Numbered from the stretch's first letter, positions 48,636 through 58,743 are shown. The stretch: 64,000 nt of DNA from Psychrobacter sp. JCM 18900 (GCF_904846625.1 NZ_CAJHBL010000008.1:30224-94223), one strand, 5' to 3'. Numbers and translations are program-made. The notes: generated by a model from the letters alone, not told the origin.

Positions 48636-49625
48636 CTAGTGAGAGTAGTATTGCAATGCCATTTCCGTACCGAGTAAGCGCTCAACTAAAGCGCATAGTC
48701 TATCACTATATTTAGTGGCATGAAAAGTTAATGGCGGTCTAGTAATGGTATTTTTATTACTGGTTTTTTGTGTCAGATTTTCTCGTTTTTCACTCATCAA
48801 TGATGCAGACAAGTTGTTTGCAATCAATAGCTGTCTAACCCGTTCAGCAATTGCTTGACCAGAATCAATGACCTGTATCGATAGCTGCTGCTGTGCAATC
48901 TCATCCAGTAAAAATGTCTTAAAAAACGGATAATGCGTACATCCCAACACTAACTGATCGACACCTGCATTAGCAAATACTCGTACCTGTTGACGTAATC
49001 TTTCAGCGGTCTCGTCTTGTTCTGACATACCTGCTTCTACCCAAGGAACCAATTGCGGATCAAAATATTTAGTGACTACTGTGTTATTAGGTTTAGCAAA
49101 ATTGATAATAACATCATTTAATAAGGTGCCATTCAACGTCGCTTTGGTTGCTAGCACCGCTACATGAGCACTCTTACTCGCCAATACCGCAGGCTTTAAT
49201 GCAGGGACAAGACCGACAATAGGTATATGTGGATAGCAGCGTCGGGCGGTATCTAGCGCATATGCTGAAGCACTGTTGCAAGCAATAACAATTAGCTTAC
49301 AGCCTTGCTTATGTAACCACTCTACGGCTTTTAGTGTTAGTGCTTCAATATCTTCGCTGTCGCGATTACCATAAGGTACGTTCAGCGTATCGGCGTAATA
49401 TACGTAACGCTCAGTAGGCAGCTGCTGTGCTAAATGCAAGTAAACAGACAAACCGCCAACACCAGAATCAAACACGCCAATGGGCGCGCTACGGTTTTTA
49501 TCGCTTACAACTGTATTACCAGCATGTTTATTGACACCTACTAGATCAATAGTTTTGAGACTCTGGTCAACAGATATATCGACACACGGTCTGAGTTTTT
49601 CGACGGTCTGGTTTTTGATATCCAT
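48636..49625 (-). CDS. murI: Glutamate racemase
   Basis: A 329-residue racemase. The two catalytic Cys are Cys116 (IACNSAS) and Cys229 (LGCTHYPF), with Asp53 in FDSGVGGLS. It interconverts L- and D-glutamate for peptidoglycan. Compared with the usual 265-290 residues it has about 46 extra residues before APIGVFDSG and a polar insert near the C-terminus (about 283-305). The ATG at 49625 has only a weak ribosome site, so a shorter start is possible, but no better in-frame Met precedes the core. Confidence 0.94.
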   Translation of the reverse strand: MDIKNQTVEKLRPCVDISVDQSLKTIDLVGVNKHAGNTVVSDKNRSAPIGVFDSGVGGLSVYLHLAQQLPTERYVYYADTLNVPYGNRDSEDIEALTLKAVEWLHKQGCKLIVIACNSASAYALDTARRCYPHIPIVGLVPALKPAVLASKSAHVAVLATKATLNGTLLNDVIINFAKPNNTVVTKYFDPQLVPWVEAGMSEQDETAERLRQQVRVFANAGVDQLVLGCTHYPFFKTFLLDEIAQQQLSIQVIDSGQAIAERVRQLLIANNLSASLMSEKRENLTQKTSNKNTITRPPLTFHATKYSDRLCALVERLLGTEMALQYYSH

Positions 49626-49836
49626 CTTTATGCTAATGCCATTATCATATTATTCATCAATCTCATTACCCAGTTAAATGCGCTATATATATGTTGCATG
49701 TATGTCGTTATTCTACGTCGGCTCTCTATCGACTACCTTTATACGATAATGATTTTTTAAACCAATAAAGAATTAGGCGACATTATAAAATTATAGCATT
49801 CATCGGCGTACAGCAATTAATAGATAAACATAATAC

Positions 49837-50634
49837 TTAATCAGTAGGCATCGATAACGAATAAGACTGACCACCACTCTGTAGCGTCAATATCGTCTTG
49901 CCATTGTCTTCTGATAACGCTCCAATTTCAGTTAGGTGATAAAAAGTATTACGCCCGATAAGTGCGGTTAATCCATTTCTAACTATCATGTAAGGGCGTA
50001 CCTGTTCTGTAGACGCTAATTCCTGAGAATCTGCAACATCGTCAGCTGTACTCACTTGATTCGCTTGATCGCTTTCACTAAAGTCACTGTTATTAAAGTC
50101 ACTGTCATTAGAATCGCTCTTATTAGAATCGCTCTTATTAGAATTATACGCCTTTAATACGATCGGATGCTCATCGTCTAAGCGAACCACATCTCCTGTC
50201 GTCGTTGTAAACTCCAACCAACTCATACCATTTTCATTGACTATACCAACATCATTTATCAGAAGTGGTGCATCTTCAACTTGGATACGGATTTTCTGTA
50301 CAGGGGTCTTCAGAAAGTACTCAGTAATGCCATTATTTTCTTCTTTCCATAGTATCGTGGCAAACAAGCTGACCAATGACTCACGGGTCATTTGTCCGCC
50401 TTCATGCCACCACTCTCCGTTTGCCTTGATAGTCAAATCCATATCAGCAATATCTTCAGGATGCCATTTTTCAAGCGGTGGTATCGCACGCCCTTCGCGA
50501 GTGCCTTTCGTAGACTTAATATACTGGTTTAATGCATCTAAATTATCTAATCTATTTAGGCTAGAAGGCTTACTGGTCGGTACTTCTACCCGTTCTTCAT
50601 GGCTATCTTCAATTATATTATTATCGTTATTCAT
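49837..50634 (-). CDS. DUF1285 protein with pentapeptide repeats
   Basis: A 265-residue soluble protein. Residues about 50-160 and 215-260 match DUF1285 (PPLEKWHPE, NGEWWHEGGQMTRESLV, and the late YMIVRNGLTALIGRNTFYHL). Between them is a Ser/Asn/Asp-rich insert made of pentapeptides such as NKSDS, encoded by four 15-base units at 50080-50139. The function of DUF1285 is unknown. AAAGGG precedes the ATG. Confidence 0.82.
   Translation of the reverse strand: MNNDNNIIEDSHEERVEVPTSKPSSLNRLDNLDALNQYIKSTKGTREGRAIPPLEKWHPEDIADMDLTIKANGEWWHEGGQMTRESLVSLFATILWKEENNGITEYFLKTPVQKIRIQVEDAPLLINDVGIVNENGMSWLEFTTTTGDVVRLDDEHPIVLKAYNSNKSDSNKSDSNDSDFNNSDFSESDQANQVSTADDVADSQELASTEQVRPYMIVRNGLTALIGRNTFYHLTEIGALSEDNGKTILTLQSGGQSYSLSMPTD
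50080..50139. repeat. Four in-frame 15-bp repeats inside the DUF1285 gene
   Basis: Units start at 50080, 50095, 50110 and 50125. The last two (AGAATCGCTCTTATT) are identical; the first two (AAAGTCACTGTYATT) differ at one position. The 15-base period keeps the frame, so copy number can vary without breaking the gene. Confidence 0.85.
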
Positions 50635-51038
50635 TATTAATCCCTTTATTTAGTATTCAAAGTTTGGCTTATCTATTATTACTATAAATTTTTGTTTCAG
50701 GTATGATGAAACTTTATCGTTATAACAACCTCATTTTCTTAACATTACCTTAGCATCGATACTCATAAATGCGTATCGTGTTTGTAGGACTTTTCTTTTA
50801 TAATGAGTAACGATTTTTTATTGAAATGGTCAAGTGGGTGTTGTATTGATGACACATCTTACGTTATGCCTTGATATCCTTAGATAAATTGGTATTAACC
50901 ATAACGGGTCAATTGATGCCGCAAAGACAGTTTTATCGGGCAGCCATATGTCTGAGTGACGTTAGCGCCGCAAGTCTATTATTCAGTTGTTAAGCTAATG
51001 ATGCCCTGAGATAAGCCACTAAAAGTTTAGGAGTAGGT
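50635..51038. other. Intergenic region upstream of the ETF-QO gene
   Basis: About 400 bases between divergent genes. It is AT-rich near the DUF1285 gene and more mixed near the ETF-QO gene. No gene or clear promoter pair is supported. Confidence 0.35.
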
Positions 51039-52823
51039 ATGCAAGAGCAAGACAATCAAACGCCAGTTATCGATGGTAATACTGTGAATGCTGACGCACC
51101 AGTAGCGACAGAGACCGCAACGCTAGATAAAGCAGAACCAGTCGTAGCGCCAGTTGCCGCGGAACCTGAAGTCGAACGCGAATCAATGGAGTTCGATGTC
51201 ATCATCGTTGGTGGTGGACCTGCAGGTCTGTCTGCTGCCATACGTTTGCGCCAGCTCGCTATTGAAGCTGGTAATGATGAGTTTATGGTTTGTGTGGTCG
51301 AAAAAGGCTCTGAGTTTGGTGCCCATACGTTGTCTGGTGCAGTCATCGAGCCACGCGCTCTAAATGAGCTGATTCCTGACTGGAAAGAAAAAGGTGCGCC
51401 GCTTAACGTGCCAGCCACAGAAGATCGTTTCTATTATTTGAACTCTGCCACACGCTCAACTAAAGTGCCTGACTCTTTGATTCCAGGTCCGATGCACAAC
51501 GATGGCAACTATATTGTCTCGCTAGGTAATGTCGTTCGTTGGTTGGCCGTACAGGCAGAAGAGCTTGAAGTTATGATGTTCCCAGGCTTCCCTGCTGATG
51601 ACATCTTATATAACGATGACGGTTCGGTCAGAGGTGTGTTAACGGGTGATATGGGTGTGGCCGCCAATGGTGAAGCCAAGCCGAGCTTTGAGCCTGGTTA
51701 TGAGCTCCTTGCCAAATACACTATTTTTGCCGAAGGTAGCCGTGGGCATTTAGGAAAACGCTTAATCAGCCGTTTTGATCTAGATAAAGACTCGGATCCT
51801 CAGCATTATGGTATCGGTCTAAAAGAGCTATGGGAAGTTGAGCCTGAAAAGCATGAGCAAGGCGTTGTCATGCATGGTCTTGGCTGGCCATTGACTGAAA
51901 CCGGCTCTACTGGCGGCTGGTGGTTATACTTTGATGAAAACAACCAAGTAAGCTTTGGTCTTGTAGCAGATCTGTCTTACCACAACCCATACATGTCTCC
52001 ATTTGATGAAATGCAGCGCTTGAAAACGCACCCTGTTATCAAAAATGTTTTAGAAGGCGGTAAGCGCATCTCTTACGGCGCCCGTGCGTTGACCAAAGGT
52101 GGTCTAAACTCATTACCGAAGTTCACTTTCCCAGGTGGCGTATTGGTAGGTGATGATGCTGGTTTCTTAAACCCAGCAAAAATCAAAGGCACACATACCT
52201 CAATGAAGTCAGGCATGCTCGCAGCCGAAGCTATTTTTGAGGCGTTGCAAGCTGAACGTCAGCATGATGAAGTGGTTGCTTATAGCACAATGTACAAAGA
52301 GTCATGGTTGTATCAAGATAATTATGAGTCGCGCAACTTCTCACCGGCGATTCACCGTATGGGTCTGTTCATGGGCGGCGCTTTCACCTTTATCGAGCAC
52401 AACTTGCTAAAAGGTAAAATGCCATTCACTTTGCATGACAATATCCCAGATTACGATCAGTTGGAGCGTGCTAATCATGCTTATCAACCAACTTATCTTA
52501 AGCCTGATGGTAAGCTAGTATTTGATAAATTGTCGTCGGTATTTATCTCTAACACCAACCATGCAGAAGATCAGCCAACGCATCTAAAACTTACTGATCC
52601 AACGGTACCTATCTCAATCAACCTACCGTTGTATGCTGAGCCTGCACGTTTATACTGCCCAGCGGGTGTTTACGAAGTGGTTAAAGACGCTGAGGGCGCT
52701 AAGTTTGTCATCAATGCACAGAACTGCGTGCATTGTAAGACCTGTGATATCAAAGACCCTTCACAGAACATCACTTGGGTAACGCCAGAAGGTGGCGGTG
52801 GTCCTAACTATCCAAACATGTAA
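51039..52823 (+). CDS. Electron transfer flavoprotein-ubiquinone oxidoreductase
   Basis: A 594-residue membrane-associated flavoprotein. After about 50 Ala/Val/Glu-rich residues comes the FAD loop GGGPAGLSA (near residue 58). The C-terminal 4Fe-4S cluster is bound by Cys540, Cys563, Cys566 and Cys569. The middle GDDAGFLNPAKIKGTHTSMKSG binds FAD and quinone. It passes electrons from ETF, reduced by acyl-CoA and amino-acid dehydrogenases, to ubiquinone, so it serves the FadAB pathway in this window. The 50-residue start extension has no targeting signal. GGAG precedes the ATG. Confidence 0.95.
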   Translation: MQEQDNQTPVIDGNTVNADAPVATETATLDKAEPVVAPVAAEPEVERESMEFDVIIVGGGPAGLSAAIRLRQLAIEAGNDEFMVCVVEKGSEFGAHTLSGAVIEPRALNELIPDWKEKGAPLNVPATEDRFYYLNSATRSTKVPDSLIPGPMHNDGNYIVSLGNVVRWLAVQAEELEVMMFPGFPADDILYNDDGSVRGVLTGDMGVAANGEAKPSFEPGYELLAKYTIFAEGSRGHLGKRLISRFDLDKDSDPQHYGIGLKELWEVEPEKHEQGVVMHGLGWPLTETGSTGGWWLYFDENNQVSFGLVADLSYHNPYMSPFDEMQRLKTHPVIKNVLEGGKRISYGARALTKGGLNSLPKFTFPGGVLVGDDAGFLNPAKIKGTHTSMKSGMLAAEAIFEALQAERQHDEVVAYSTMYKESWLYQDNYESRNFSPAIHRMGLFMGGAFTFIEHNLLKGKMPFTLHDNIPDYDQLERANHAYQPTYLKPDGKLVFDKLSSVFISNTNHAEDQPTHLKLTDPTVPISINLPLYAEPARLYCPAGVYEVVKDAEGAKFVINAQNCVHCKTCDIKDPSQNITWVTPEGGGGPNYPNM

Positions 52824-52881
52824 ATCAGGTTAATTCTGATTTGAGCTGGTACAGTTAATATCATTAAAACTGCGCTCCAAT

Positions 52882-52921
52882 AAAAACCGCCCTTCTCTTC
52901 GTAAGAGAAAGGCGGTTTTTT
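52882..52921. terminator. Bidirectional terminator
   Basis: AAAAACCGCC..TTCTCTT pairs with AAGAGAA.GGCGGTTTTT, followed by T residues. It separates the convergent ETF-QO and AGCS symporter genes. Confidence 0.92.
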
Positions 52922-52959
52922 AATGCTTAGAACAAGCAACTTTTACCAATCAATGCTAC

Positions 52960-54456
52960 TTAGTCTGTCCAAGCGTCACGGTTGGCTTCATCTCTGAGTT
53001 TTACAAAGTTATCAGGATCAAACTTAATCTGATCGCCTGTTTTACCCTCTTTTACCTGACGCTCATAGTCACGTAGTATTCTTAGCGCTACAGGAGACAA
53101 GAGCAAGATTGCCACTAAGTTGACCAAGGCCATCAGGCCCATAGACAAGTCAGCGAAGTTCCATATGGCAGGTAGACTAGCAACTGAACCGATAAATACC
53201 ATACCTAATACTAGGAAGCGGAAAATCATGATCATCACTTTGGCGTTTTTGGCACCAGAGATAAACTCAAGATTTGACTCACCGTAGCTATAGTTGGCAA
53301 TGATAGAAGTGAATGAAAAGAAGAAAATAGCAATCGCCACAAACACCACACCCAGATCACCCACATACTGTGATAAGGCTAGCTGAGTTAACTGGATACC
53401 TTCTTGCTCAACATTAGGATCGACCACGCCAGACAAGATAATAATCGATGCCGTCGCGGTACAAATGATAAGGGTATCCATAAATACACCTAGCATCTGC
53501 ATGAAACCCTGCACTGCTGGATGATCAGGATGACTCTTCGCCGTTGCTGCAGCATTCGGTGCTGAACCCATACCTGCTTCGTTAGAAAACAAACCGCGTT
53601 TGATACCGTTAATCATTGCCTGCGCAATACCATAACCGATGACACCGCCTGCCGCTTGCTCAAAGCCAAATGCTGATTTTACAATCAATGCGATTGCTGC
53701 TGGGAATTGACTGAAGTTAGTCACGATAATGAATAGCGCTAGCAAGATGTACAAGATAGCCATCACTGGTACGATTTTACCCGCGATACGAGCTACTGAG
53801 CGCAAACCACCGAATACCACTGGCGCTACCAGTACTACCAATACCAAACCTGTCATCCATGTTGGCACACCAAAGGCTTCATTGGTCGCTTGAGCGATGG
53901 TGTTGGATTGTACGCCATTAAACGCCAAACCAAAGGCCACTAACAAACATAATGAGAAAAACACAGCGAGCCAGCGTTTGCCTAGACCTTTTTCGATGTA
54001 ATAAGCTGGGCCACCGCGGTACACATTATCATTGTGAGGTACTTTGTAGGCCTGTGCTAAGGTTGACTCGATAAAGCTAGTCGACATACCGACCAGTGCC
54101 GTCATCCACATCCAGAATACAGCACCTGGTCCACCCAAATAGATGGCAATTGCCACCCCTGCCAAGTTACCAGTACCAACACGCGCGGCCAGCGACGTCA
54201 TCAATGCTTCAAATGAGCTGATACCACCATCTTTGCGTCCTTGATTGGACACGCGTAGCAACTTCCACATATGACCAAAATGACGAAACTGTATAAAACG
54301 TGTCACAATGGTGAAGTAGAGACCTGCACCAATTAGTAAGAACATCAGTAATCCATACCAAGGGTTACTAGCAATCAGCCAGTCATTGTTACCCCAGATA
54401 ATACCGACACCATAATTTACGATGTTATTAAACCAACCTACTATCCCTTCGTTCAT
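52960..54456 (-). CDS. Alanine/glycine:cation symporter (AGCS family)
   Basis: A 498-residue membrane protein with about eleven hydrophobic segments. AGCS features are FEALMTSLAARVGTGNLAGVA near residue 85, GGPAYYIEKGLG, and the NEAGMGSAPNAAA motif around residue 297. It takes up D/L-alanine or glycine with sodium. AAGGAG precedes the ATG. No glycine riboswitch is recognisable in the 770-base upstream gap. The gene is alone. Confidence 0.93.
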   Translation of the reverse strand: MNEGIVGWFNNIVNYGVGIIWGNNDWLIASNPWYGLLMFLLIGAGLYFTIVTRFIQFRHFGHMWKLLRVSNQGRKDGGISSFEALMTSLAARVGTGNLAGVAIAIYLGGPGAVFWMWMTALVGMSTSFIESTLAQAYKVPHNDNVYRGGPAYYIEKGLGKRWLAVFFSLCLLVAFGLAFNGVQSNTIAQATNEAFGVPTWMTGLVLVVLVAPVVFGGLRSVARIAGKIVPVMAILYILLALFIIVTNFSQFPAAIALIVKSAFGFEQAAGGVIGYGIAQAMINGIKRGLFSNEAGMGSAPNAAATAKSHPDHPAVQGFMQMLGVFMDTLIICTATASIIILSGVVDPNVEQEGIQLTQLALSQYVGDLGVVFVAIAIFFFSFTSIIANYSYGESNLEFISGAKNAKVMIMIFRFLVLGMVFIGSVASLPAIWNFADLSMGLMALVNLVAILLLSPVALRILRDYERQVKEGKTGDQIKFDPDNFVKLRDEANRDAWTD

Positions 54457-55229
54457 ATGGGCTCCTTATTTATTCTTTATACGTGTTACTTAAATTGCAT
54501 ATCGATATCATATTTTGGTTACCATGGACTATATAAGCCTTTGCGCAAAATACCTGATACCGAAAAGACACGTGCATGATATAGATATTGAGCGACATGT
54601 GACCATCACGTTTACTTATCGATTTCATATAATTATTTTTAAAATAAATAATGCTTATGTTTCAGCTTATATAGAATAGATTAAGTGATAATTTAATCGC
54701 ACAAATTACACGGTTGCCGTACCGTTTCCGTAACGTTAGGTTTTTTAATGAATGCCCAACAAACTAATTGTTAGTAATTTAATTATTACTCATGCGCAGT
54801 AGTTTGCAATTATATTTATTAAACCGTGCTAATATAAATTCTATATCCGTTTAGACTGTTTTATGGTTATCGAAGCTATTAAGCAGTACAAGAAGCTATC
54901 AAGCTGTACAATAGGATAGCGCGTTAAAAAGATTAAAACTCTTGTCAGGAAGACGAGATTGTTAAAAAGACACTGGATAGTCCACCCTTCTGTCTTCCTC
55001 AAGAAACGTTATTTTTACCATTCGATGGTTTAAGTTAATGCGATGCTTAAATAGTTAACTACTTTTATTTAAAGTAAAGAACTACCGAGCATTAAACGTA
55101 CTATCACACATCATCGTTTTAACTATATAAAGCAGTACCTGATTATTTTTTATCCTTCTGTTGTAAGAAATAATCGCAGTTCTTTTTATATTGTTGGTAT
55201 TTTTTAGGGAAGACAAAAGGAGTTGTCCT
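54457..55229. other. Long intergenic region between AGCS and DUF4212 genes
   Basis: About 770 AT-rich bases between divergent transporter genes. A 7-bp inverted pair, GGAAGAC near 54949 and GTCTTCC near 54992, could fold in the leader of the DUF4212 gene. A run with repeated CCGT (CGGTTGCCGTACCGTTTCCG around 54711-54730) might be an operator. No gene or known riboswitch is recognised. Confidence 0.35.
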
Positions 55230-55490
55230 ATGAAAGATCATAACGATCCATCCGGTTATTGGCGTGCCAATGTCCGTCTCATCTTAGGTAGCCTAGTAGT
55301 TTGGGCACTATGTTCTTATGGTTTTGCTATTTTATTGCGTCCTCTTTTAGCCGGCATCAAAGTCGGCGGCACTGACTTGGGTTTTTGGTTCGCTCAGCAA
55401 GGCTCCATCGGGGTGTTTATCATTTTAATTTTCTTCTACGCATGGCGTATGAATAAGTTAGATAAACAATATGGCGTAGATGAGGAATAG
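55230..55490 (+). CDS. DUF4212 small subunit of sodium:solute symporter
   Basis: An 86-residue protein with two hydrophobic segments (about 17-40 and 52-72), matching DUF4212. AAAAGGAG lies seven bases before the ATG at 55230, which decides the start over an in-frame codon at 55191. DUF4212 proteins accompany VC_2705-type sodium:solute symporters, whose gene starts four bases after this stop. The pair is probably translated together. Confidence 0.88.
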   Translation: MKDHNDPSGYWRANVRLILGSLVVWALCSYGFAILLRPLLAGIKVGGTDLGFWFAQQGSIGVFIILIFFYAWRMNKLDKQYGVDEE

Positions 55491-55493
55491 ACC

Positions 55494-57362
55494 ATGAGTC
55501 AGTATTTAGTTAATATTATTTTCGTAGGCCTATCTTTCGCTCTGTATTTTGGTATTGCGATTTGGGCTCGGGCTGGGACAACCAGTGAATTCTATGTGGC
55601 GGGCGGCGGTGTACATCCAGTAGTTAACGGTATGGCGACAGCTGCTGACTGGATGAGTGCGGCATCTTTTATTTCTATGGCAGGTTTGCTTGCTGCTGGC
55701 GGTTATGGCGCATCGACCTACTTAATGGGCTGGACAGGTGGTTATGTGCTACTAGCCATGCTACTGGCGCCTTACTTACGTAAATTTGGCAAGTTCACGG
55801 TGCCTGATTTTATTGGGGATCGCTTTTATTCAAAAACGGCTGCAATGATTGCCGTGGTTTGTTTGATTATTGCCTCTACCACGTACGTTATCGGTCAGAT
55901 GACAGGTGCTGGTGTCGCATTTTCACGCTTCTTAGAAGTAGATAACAACACAGGTCTTATTATTGCGGCGGTTGTTGTATTCTTTTACGCAGTTCTTGGC
56001 GGTATGAAAGGGATTACCTACACGCAGGTTGCGCAGTATGTGGTTCTGATGATTGCTTATACCATCCCTGCTGTCTTTATCTCACTTGAATTAACCGGCA
56101 ATCCAATTCCAGGTTTGGGCTTATTTTCAAACCATATCGAATCTGGTGTGCCTATCCTAACCAAGCTGGATCAAGTTGTGACCGATTTGGGGTTCACAGC
56201 ATATACGGCTGACGTACCTAACAAACTAAACATGGTACTGTTCACTTTATCACTCATGATTGGTACGGCTGGTCTACCTCACGTTATTATTCGCTTTTTC
56301 ACGGTTCCTAAAGTTGCCGATGCACGTTGGACCGCTGGTTGGACGTTAGTGTTTATCTCGTTATTGTACTTCACAGCACCTGCTGTTGGCGCAATGGCAC
56401 GTCTAAACCTTATCGATACTATCTATCCACAAGGTGTTGCAGAGCCTGCAATCGACTATGACCAACGTCCAGACTGGATGAGGACTTGGGAAGATACTGG
56501 CCTAATTAAATATACTGACCTTAACAATGATGGTCGTATTCAGATGTACAACGATAGTGGACTGGGCGCTGCAGAAGTAGCACTGACCAATGCACAGACT
56601 GAAGGTGGTGACGTAGGCGCTGCGACGACTGCGGTTGAAACAGCACGTGCTGCACATGATCTAGAACTTGATGGCCGCTTTGCAGATGCAGGCTGGGCTG
56701 GTAACGAGCTCGACGTCAATGCTGATATCTTGGTATTGGCTAACCCAGAGATTGCACAACTGCCATCTTGGGTAATTGGTTTGATCGCCGCAGGTGGTCT
56801 AGCCGCTGCACTATCAACTGCTGCTGGCCTATTGCTTGCTATCTCGTCAGCGATTAGTCATGATTTAATCAAACGAAACCTCAATCCAAACATTACTGAC
56901 AAAGGAGAGCTCAAGGTCGCACGTATCACGATGGGTATTGCGATTGTGGTTGCTACTTATTTAGGTATGAATCCACCAGGGTTTGCAGCACAGGTAGTTG
57001 CATTGGCATTTGGTATCGCTGGTGCGTCCCTCTTCCCTGCACTAATGATGGGTATCTTCTCAAAACGTATTAACAACCTTGGCGCTATCGCTGGTATGTT
57101 GACAGGTTTGATCAGTATCTTGGTTTACATCTTCGTCTTCAAAGGTTGGTTCTTTATCAGTGGTACTGCCAACTTCCCTGATACAGCAGAGTACTGGCTA
57201 TTTGGTATCTCACCACTGTCATTCGGTGTGATTGGTGCACTGCTTAACTTTATCGTTGCATTCATCGTTTCTTATGCGACCAAAGCACCACCGCTACACA
57301 TTCAAGAGTTGGTTGAAAGCGTTCGCTCACCACGCGGTGCAGGCGGTGCAGTCGACCATTAA
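55494..57362 (+). CDS. Sodium:solute symporter (VC_2705 type)
   Basis: A 622-residue membrane protein with about 13 hydrophobic segments. The start TSEFYVAGGGVHPVVNG and GMATAADWMSAASFIS are typical of the SSS family; the group paired with DUF4212 often carries acetate or other short organic acids. Between membrane segments 8 and 9 is a soluble loop of about 110 residues that begins with an EF-hand-like calcium loop, DLNNDGRIQMY (about residue 342). The substrate is inferred only. A terminator follows. Confidence 0.92.
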   Translation: MSQYLVNIIFVGLSFALYFGIAIWARAGTTSEFYVAGGGVHPVVNGMATAADWMSAASFISMAGLLAAGGYGASTYLMGWTGGYVLLAMLLAPYLRKFGKFTVPDFIGDRFYSKTAAMIAVVCLIIASTTYVIGQMTGAGVAFSRFLEVDNNTGLIIAAVVVFFYAVLGGMKGITYTQVAQYVVLMIAYTIPAVFISLELTGNPIPGLGLFSNHIESGVPILTKLDQVVTDLGFTAYTADVPNKLNMVLFTLSLMIGTAGLPHVIIRFFTVPKVADARWTAGWTLVFISLLYFTAPAVGAMARLNLIDTIYPQGVAEPAIDYDQRPDWMRTWEDTGLIKYTDLNNDGRIQMYNDSGLGAAEVALTNAQTEGGDVGAATTAVETARAAHDLELDGRFADAGWAGNELDVNADILVLANPEIAQLPSWVIGLIAAGGLAAALSTAAGLLLAISSAISHDLIKRNLNPNITDKGELKVARITMGIAIVVATYLGMNPPGFAAQVVALAFGIAGASLFPALMMGIFSKRINNLGAIAGMLTGLISILVYIFVFKGWFFISGTANFPDTAEYWLFGISPLSFGVIGALLNFIVAFIVSYATKAPPLHIQELVESVRSPRGAGGAVDH

Positions 57363-57397
57363 CCCGACGAATGATGATATGTCTTCTGTTACTATAT

Positions 57398-57436
57398 ATC
57401 ACTCACTGGCAGCCACTGCTGGTGAGTGATTTTTTA
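57398..57436 (+). terminator. Terminator after the symporter gene
   Basis: ATCACTCAC pairs with GTGAGTGAT, with an inner CAGC/GCTG pair, followed by six T residues, about 35 bases after the stop. Confidence 0.85.
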
Positions 57437-57531
57437 TCTAAGACTTATTAAAATAATAGTTAGACTATAGTTTTGCTTTGTCCAATTGAACATACCTGAA
57501 TAAAAGTGCCTAGCGCATTAAGGAATATTTT

Positions 57532-58080
57532 ATGCTTTTTGAGTTTATCGCTACCATAGCTGCCGCATTTGGCATGGCTGGATTGGCACTGATCATAACT
57601 CACCTCTGTAAACTGTCAGGTAAACGCGCGCCAAAGTGGCTGATTCCCTTATTTGCTGCGATTGGTATTTTTGGGTTTCAGGTACATCAAGAATATAACT
57701 GGTACGGTCAGCAAGTCCGTCAGCTGCCGGATGGTGTTGAGGTCGTGAAAACTGCAGAAAGTACAGAATGGTTTCGTCCGTGGTCTTATATTAAACCGCA
57801 AGTCTTGCGCTTTATTGCGGCAGATACGGGCAATGCTAGCATGCATGCTGACAATCCAGACATGCACTTAGTCAATTTGTATTTGTTTGAAAGACGCAGA
57901 AGCGTGCAGAAGGTTTTACAGGTAATAGACTGCACTACTCCTGCCCGAGCGGACTACGTGATACCAGAAAAGGGTAGCACGCTGACGGTGGATGAACATA
58001 TTAAACAAACCACTGCATGGCGAGAGCTAACTACAGACGACCCTTTATTTATCAAAATCTGTACTGATGAAAGCGTCTGA
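57532..58080 (+). CDS. Membrane protein, unknown
   Basis: A 182-residue protein with two N-terminal hydrophobic segments (about 5-24 and 36-53) followed by a soluble domain with EYNWYGQQVRQLPDGVEVVKTAE and SYIKPQVLRFIAAD. Two Cys (in VIDCTTPA and IKICTDE) may pair outside the membrane. AGGAA precedes the ATG. I do not recognise a named family; it is probably an inner-membrane protein with a periplasmic domain. Confidence 0.65.
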   Translation: MLFEFIATIAAAFGMAGLALIITHLCKLSGKRAPKWLIPLFAAIGIFGFQVHQEYNWYGQQVRQLPDGVEVVKTAESTEWFRPWSYIKPQVLRFIAADTGNASMHADNPDMHLVNLYLFERRRSVQKVLQVIDCTTPARADYVIPEKGSTLTVDEHIKQTTAWRELTTDDPLFIKICTDESV

Positions 58081-58137
58081 TTCAATAATGCTTAGTATGA
58101 TAATGTTGGTTGATTAAATGCTGACATCCAGTTGCTT

Positions 58138-58743
58138 TTAATAGCGTTGAAAAGCAGCTGAATAAGTATGCTTTGAATTCGCGCCTAGCAATAGCCCAGC
58201 ACACAAACCACCAAAATGTGCCGCAAACGAGATACCTTGTTGCGGCATCAATCCTTGCTTAATGGTCAGCCAATAACCAGTTCCCATGACGATACAAGCA
58301 ATCAGATAACCCCAGCGCCGCGCAAATATAGCCCCGCCTATCATATAACCTAACATTGCAAAGCAAAGCCCTGATGCGCCAATATGGATAGAAGATGGCG
58401 ACCCGATAACCCAAGTGACCAGTCCTGAAGCAACCACCAGTTTAATCACCGTGCGATAAGCATTCTTCTCAAACAGCCCAAACAAAAACAAAATCTGTAA
58501 TAGCGTCACCGTATTGCCAGTCAAATGCGACAAATTGCCATGCATAGTCCATGAAGCAAACACCCCTATCATACTACCCACATCTAAAGCACGCGGTACG
58601 ATGCCAAAGATGTTCCACATACCAAATAGGGCCACTTCATTTAGAAAAAACATACCCCACATCGGTATAAGCACAAAAGCATACAGCCCAATGACCTGCT
58701 TTATTCGTACTACAATCAAATTAAGCAATTGCTGCCAATTCAT
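58138..58743 (-). CDS. Rhomboid-family intramembrane serine protease
   Basis: A 201-residue protein with six hydrophobic segments. The catalytic Ser lies in GASGLCFAML (about residue 125) and the His in AAHFGGLCAG (about residue 178). HGNLSHLTGN before them matches the conserved HxxxN loop of rhomboids. The enzyme cleaves transmembrane substrates within the inner membrane; the substrate is not known. AGGAT precedes the ATG. The adjacent 5'-nucleotidase gene on the same strand ends about 40 bases upstream. Confidence 0.88.
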   Translation of the reverse strand: MNWQQLLNLIVVRIKQVIGLYAFVLIPMWGMFFLNEVALFGMWNIFGIVPRALDVGSMIGVFASWTMHGNLSHLTGNTVTLLQILFLFGLFEKNAYRTVIKLVVASGLVTWVIGSPSSIHIGASGLCFAMLGYMIGGAIFARRWGYLIACIVMGTGYWLTIKQGLMPQQGISFAAHFGGLCAGLLLGANSKHTYSAAFQRY

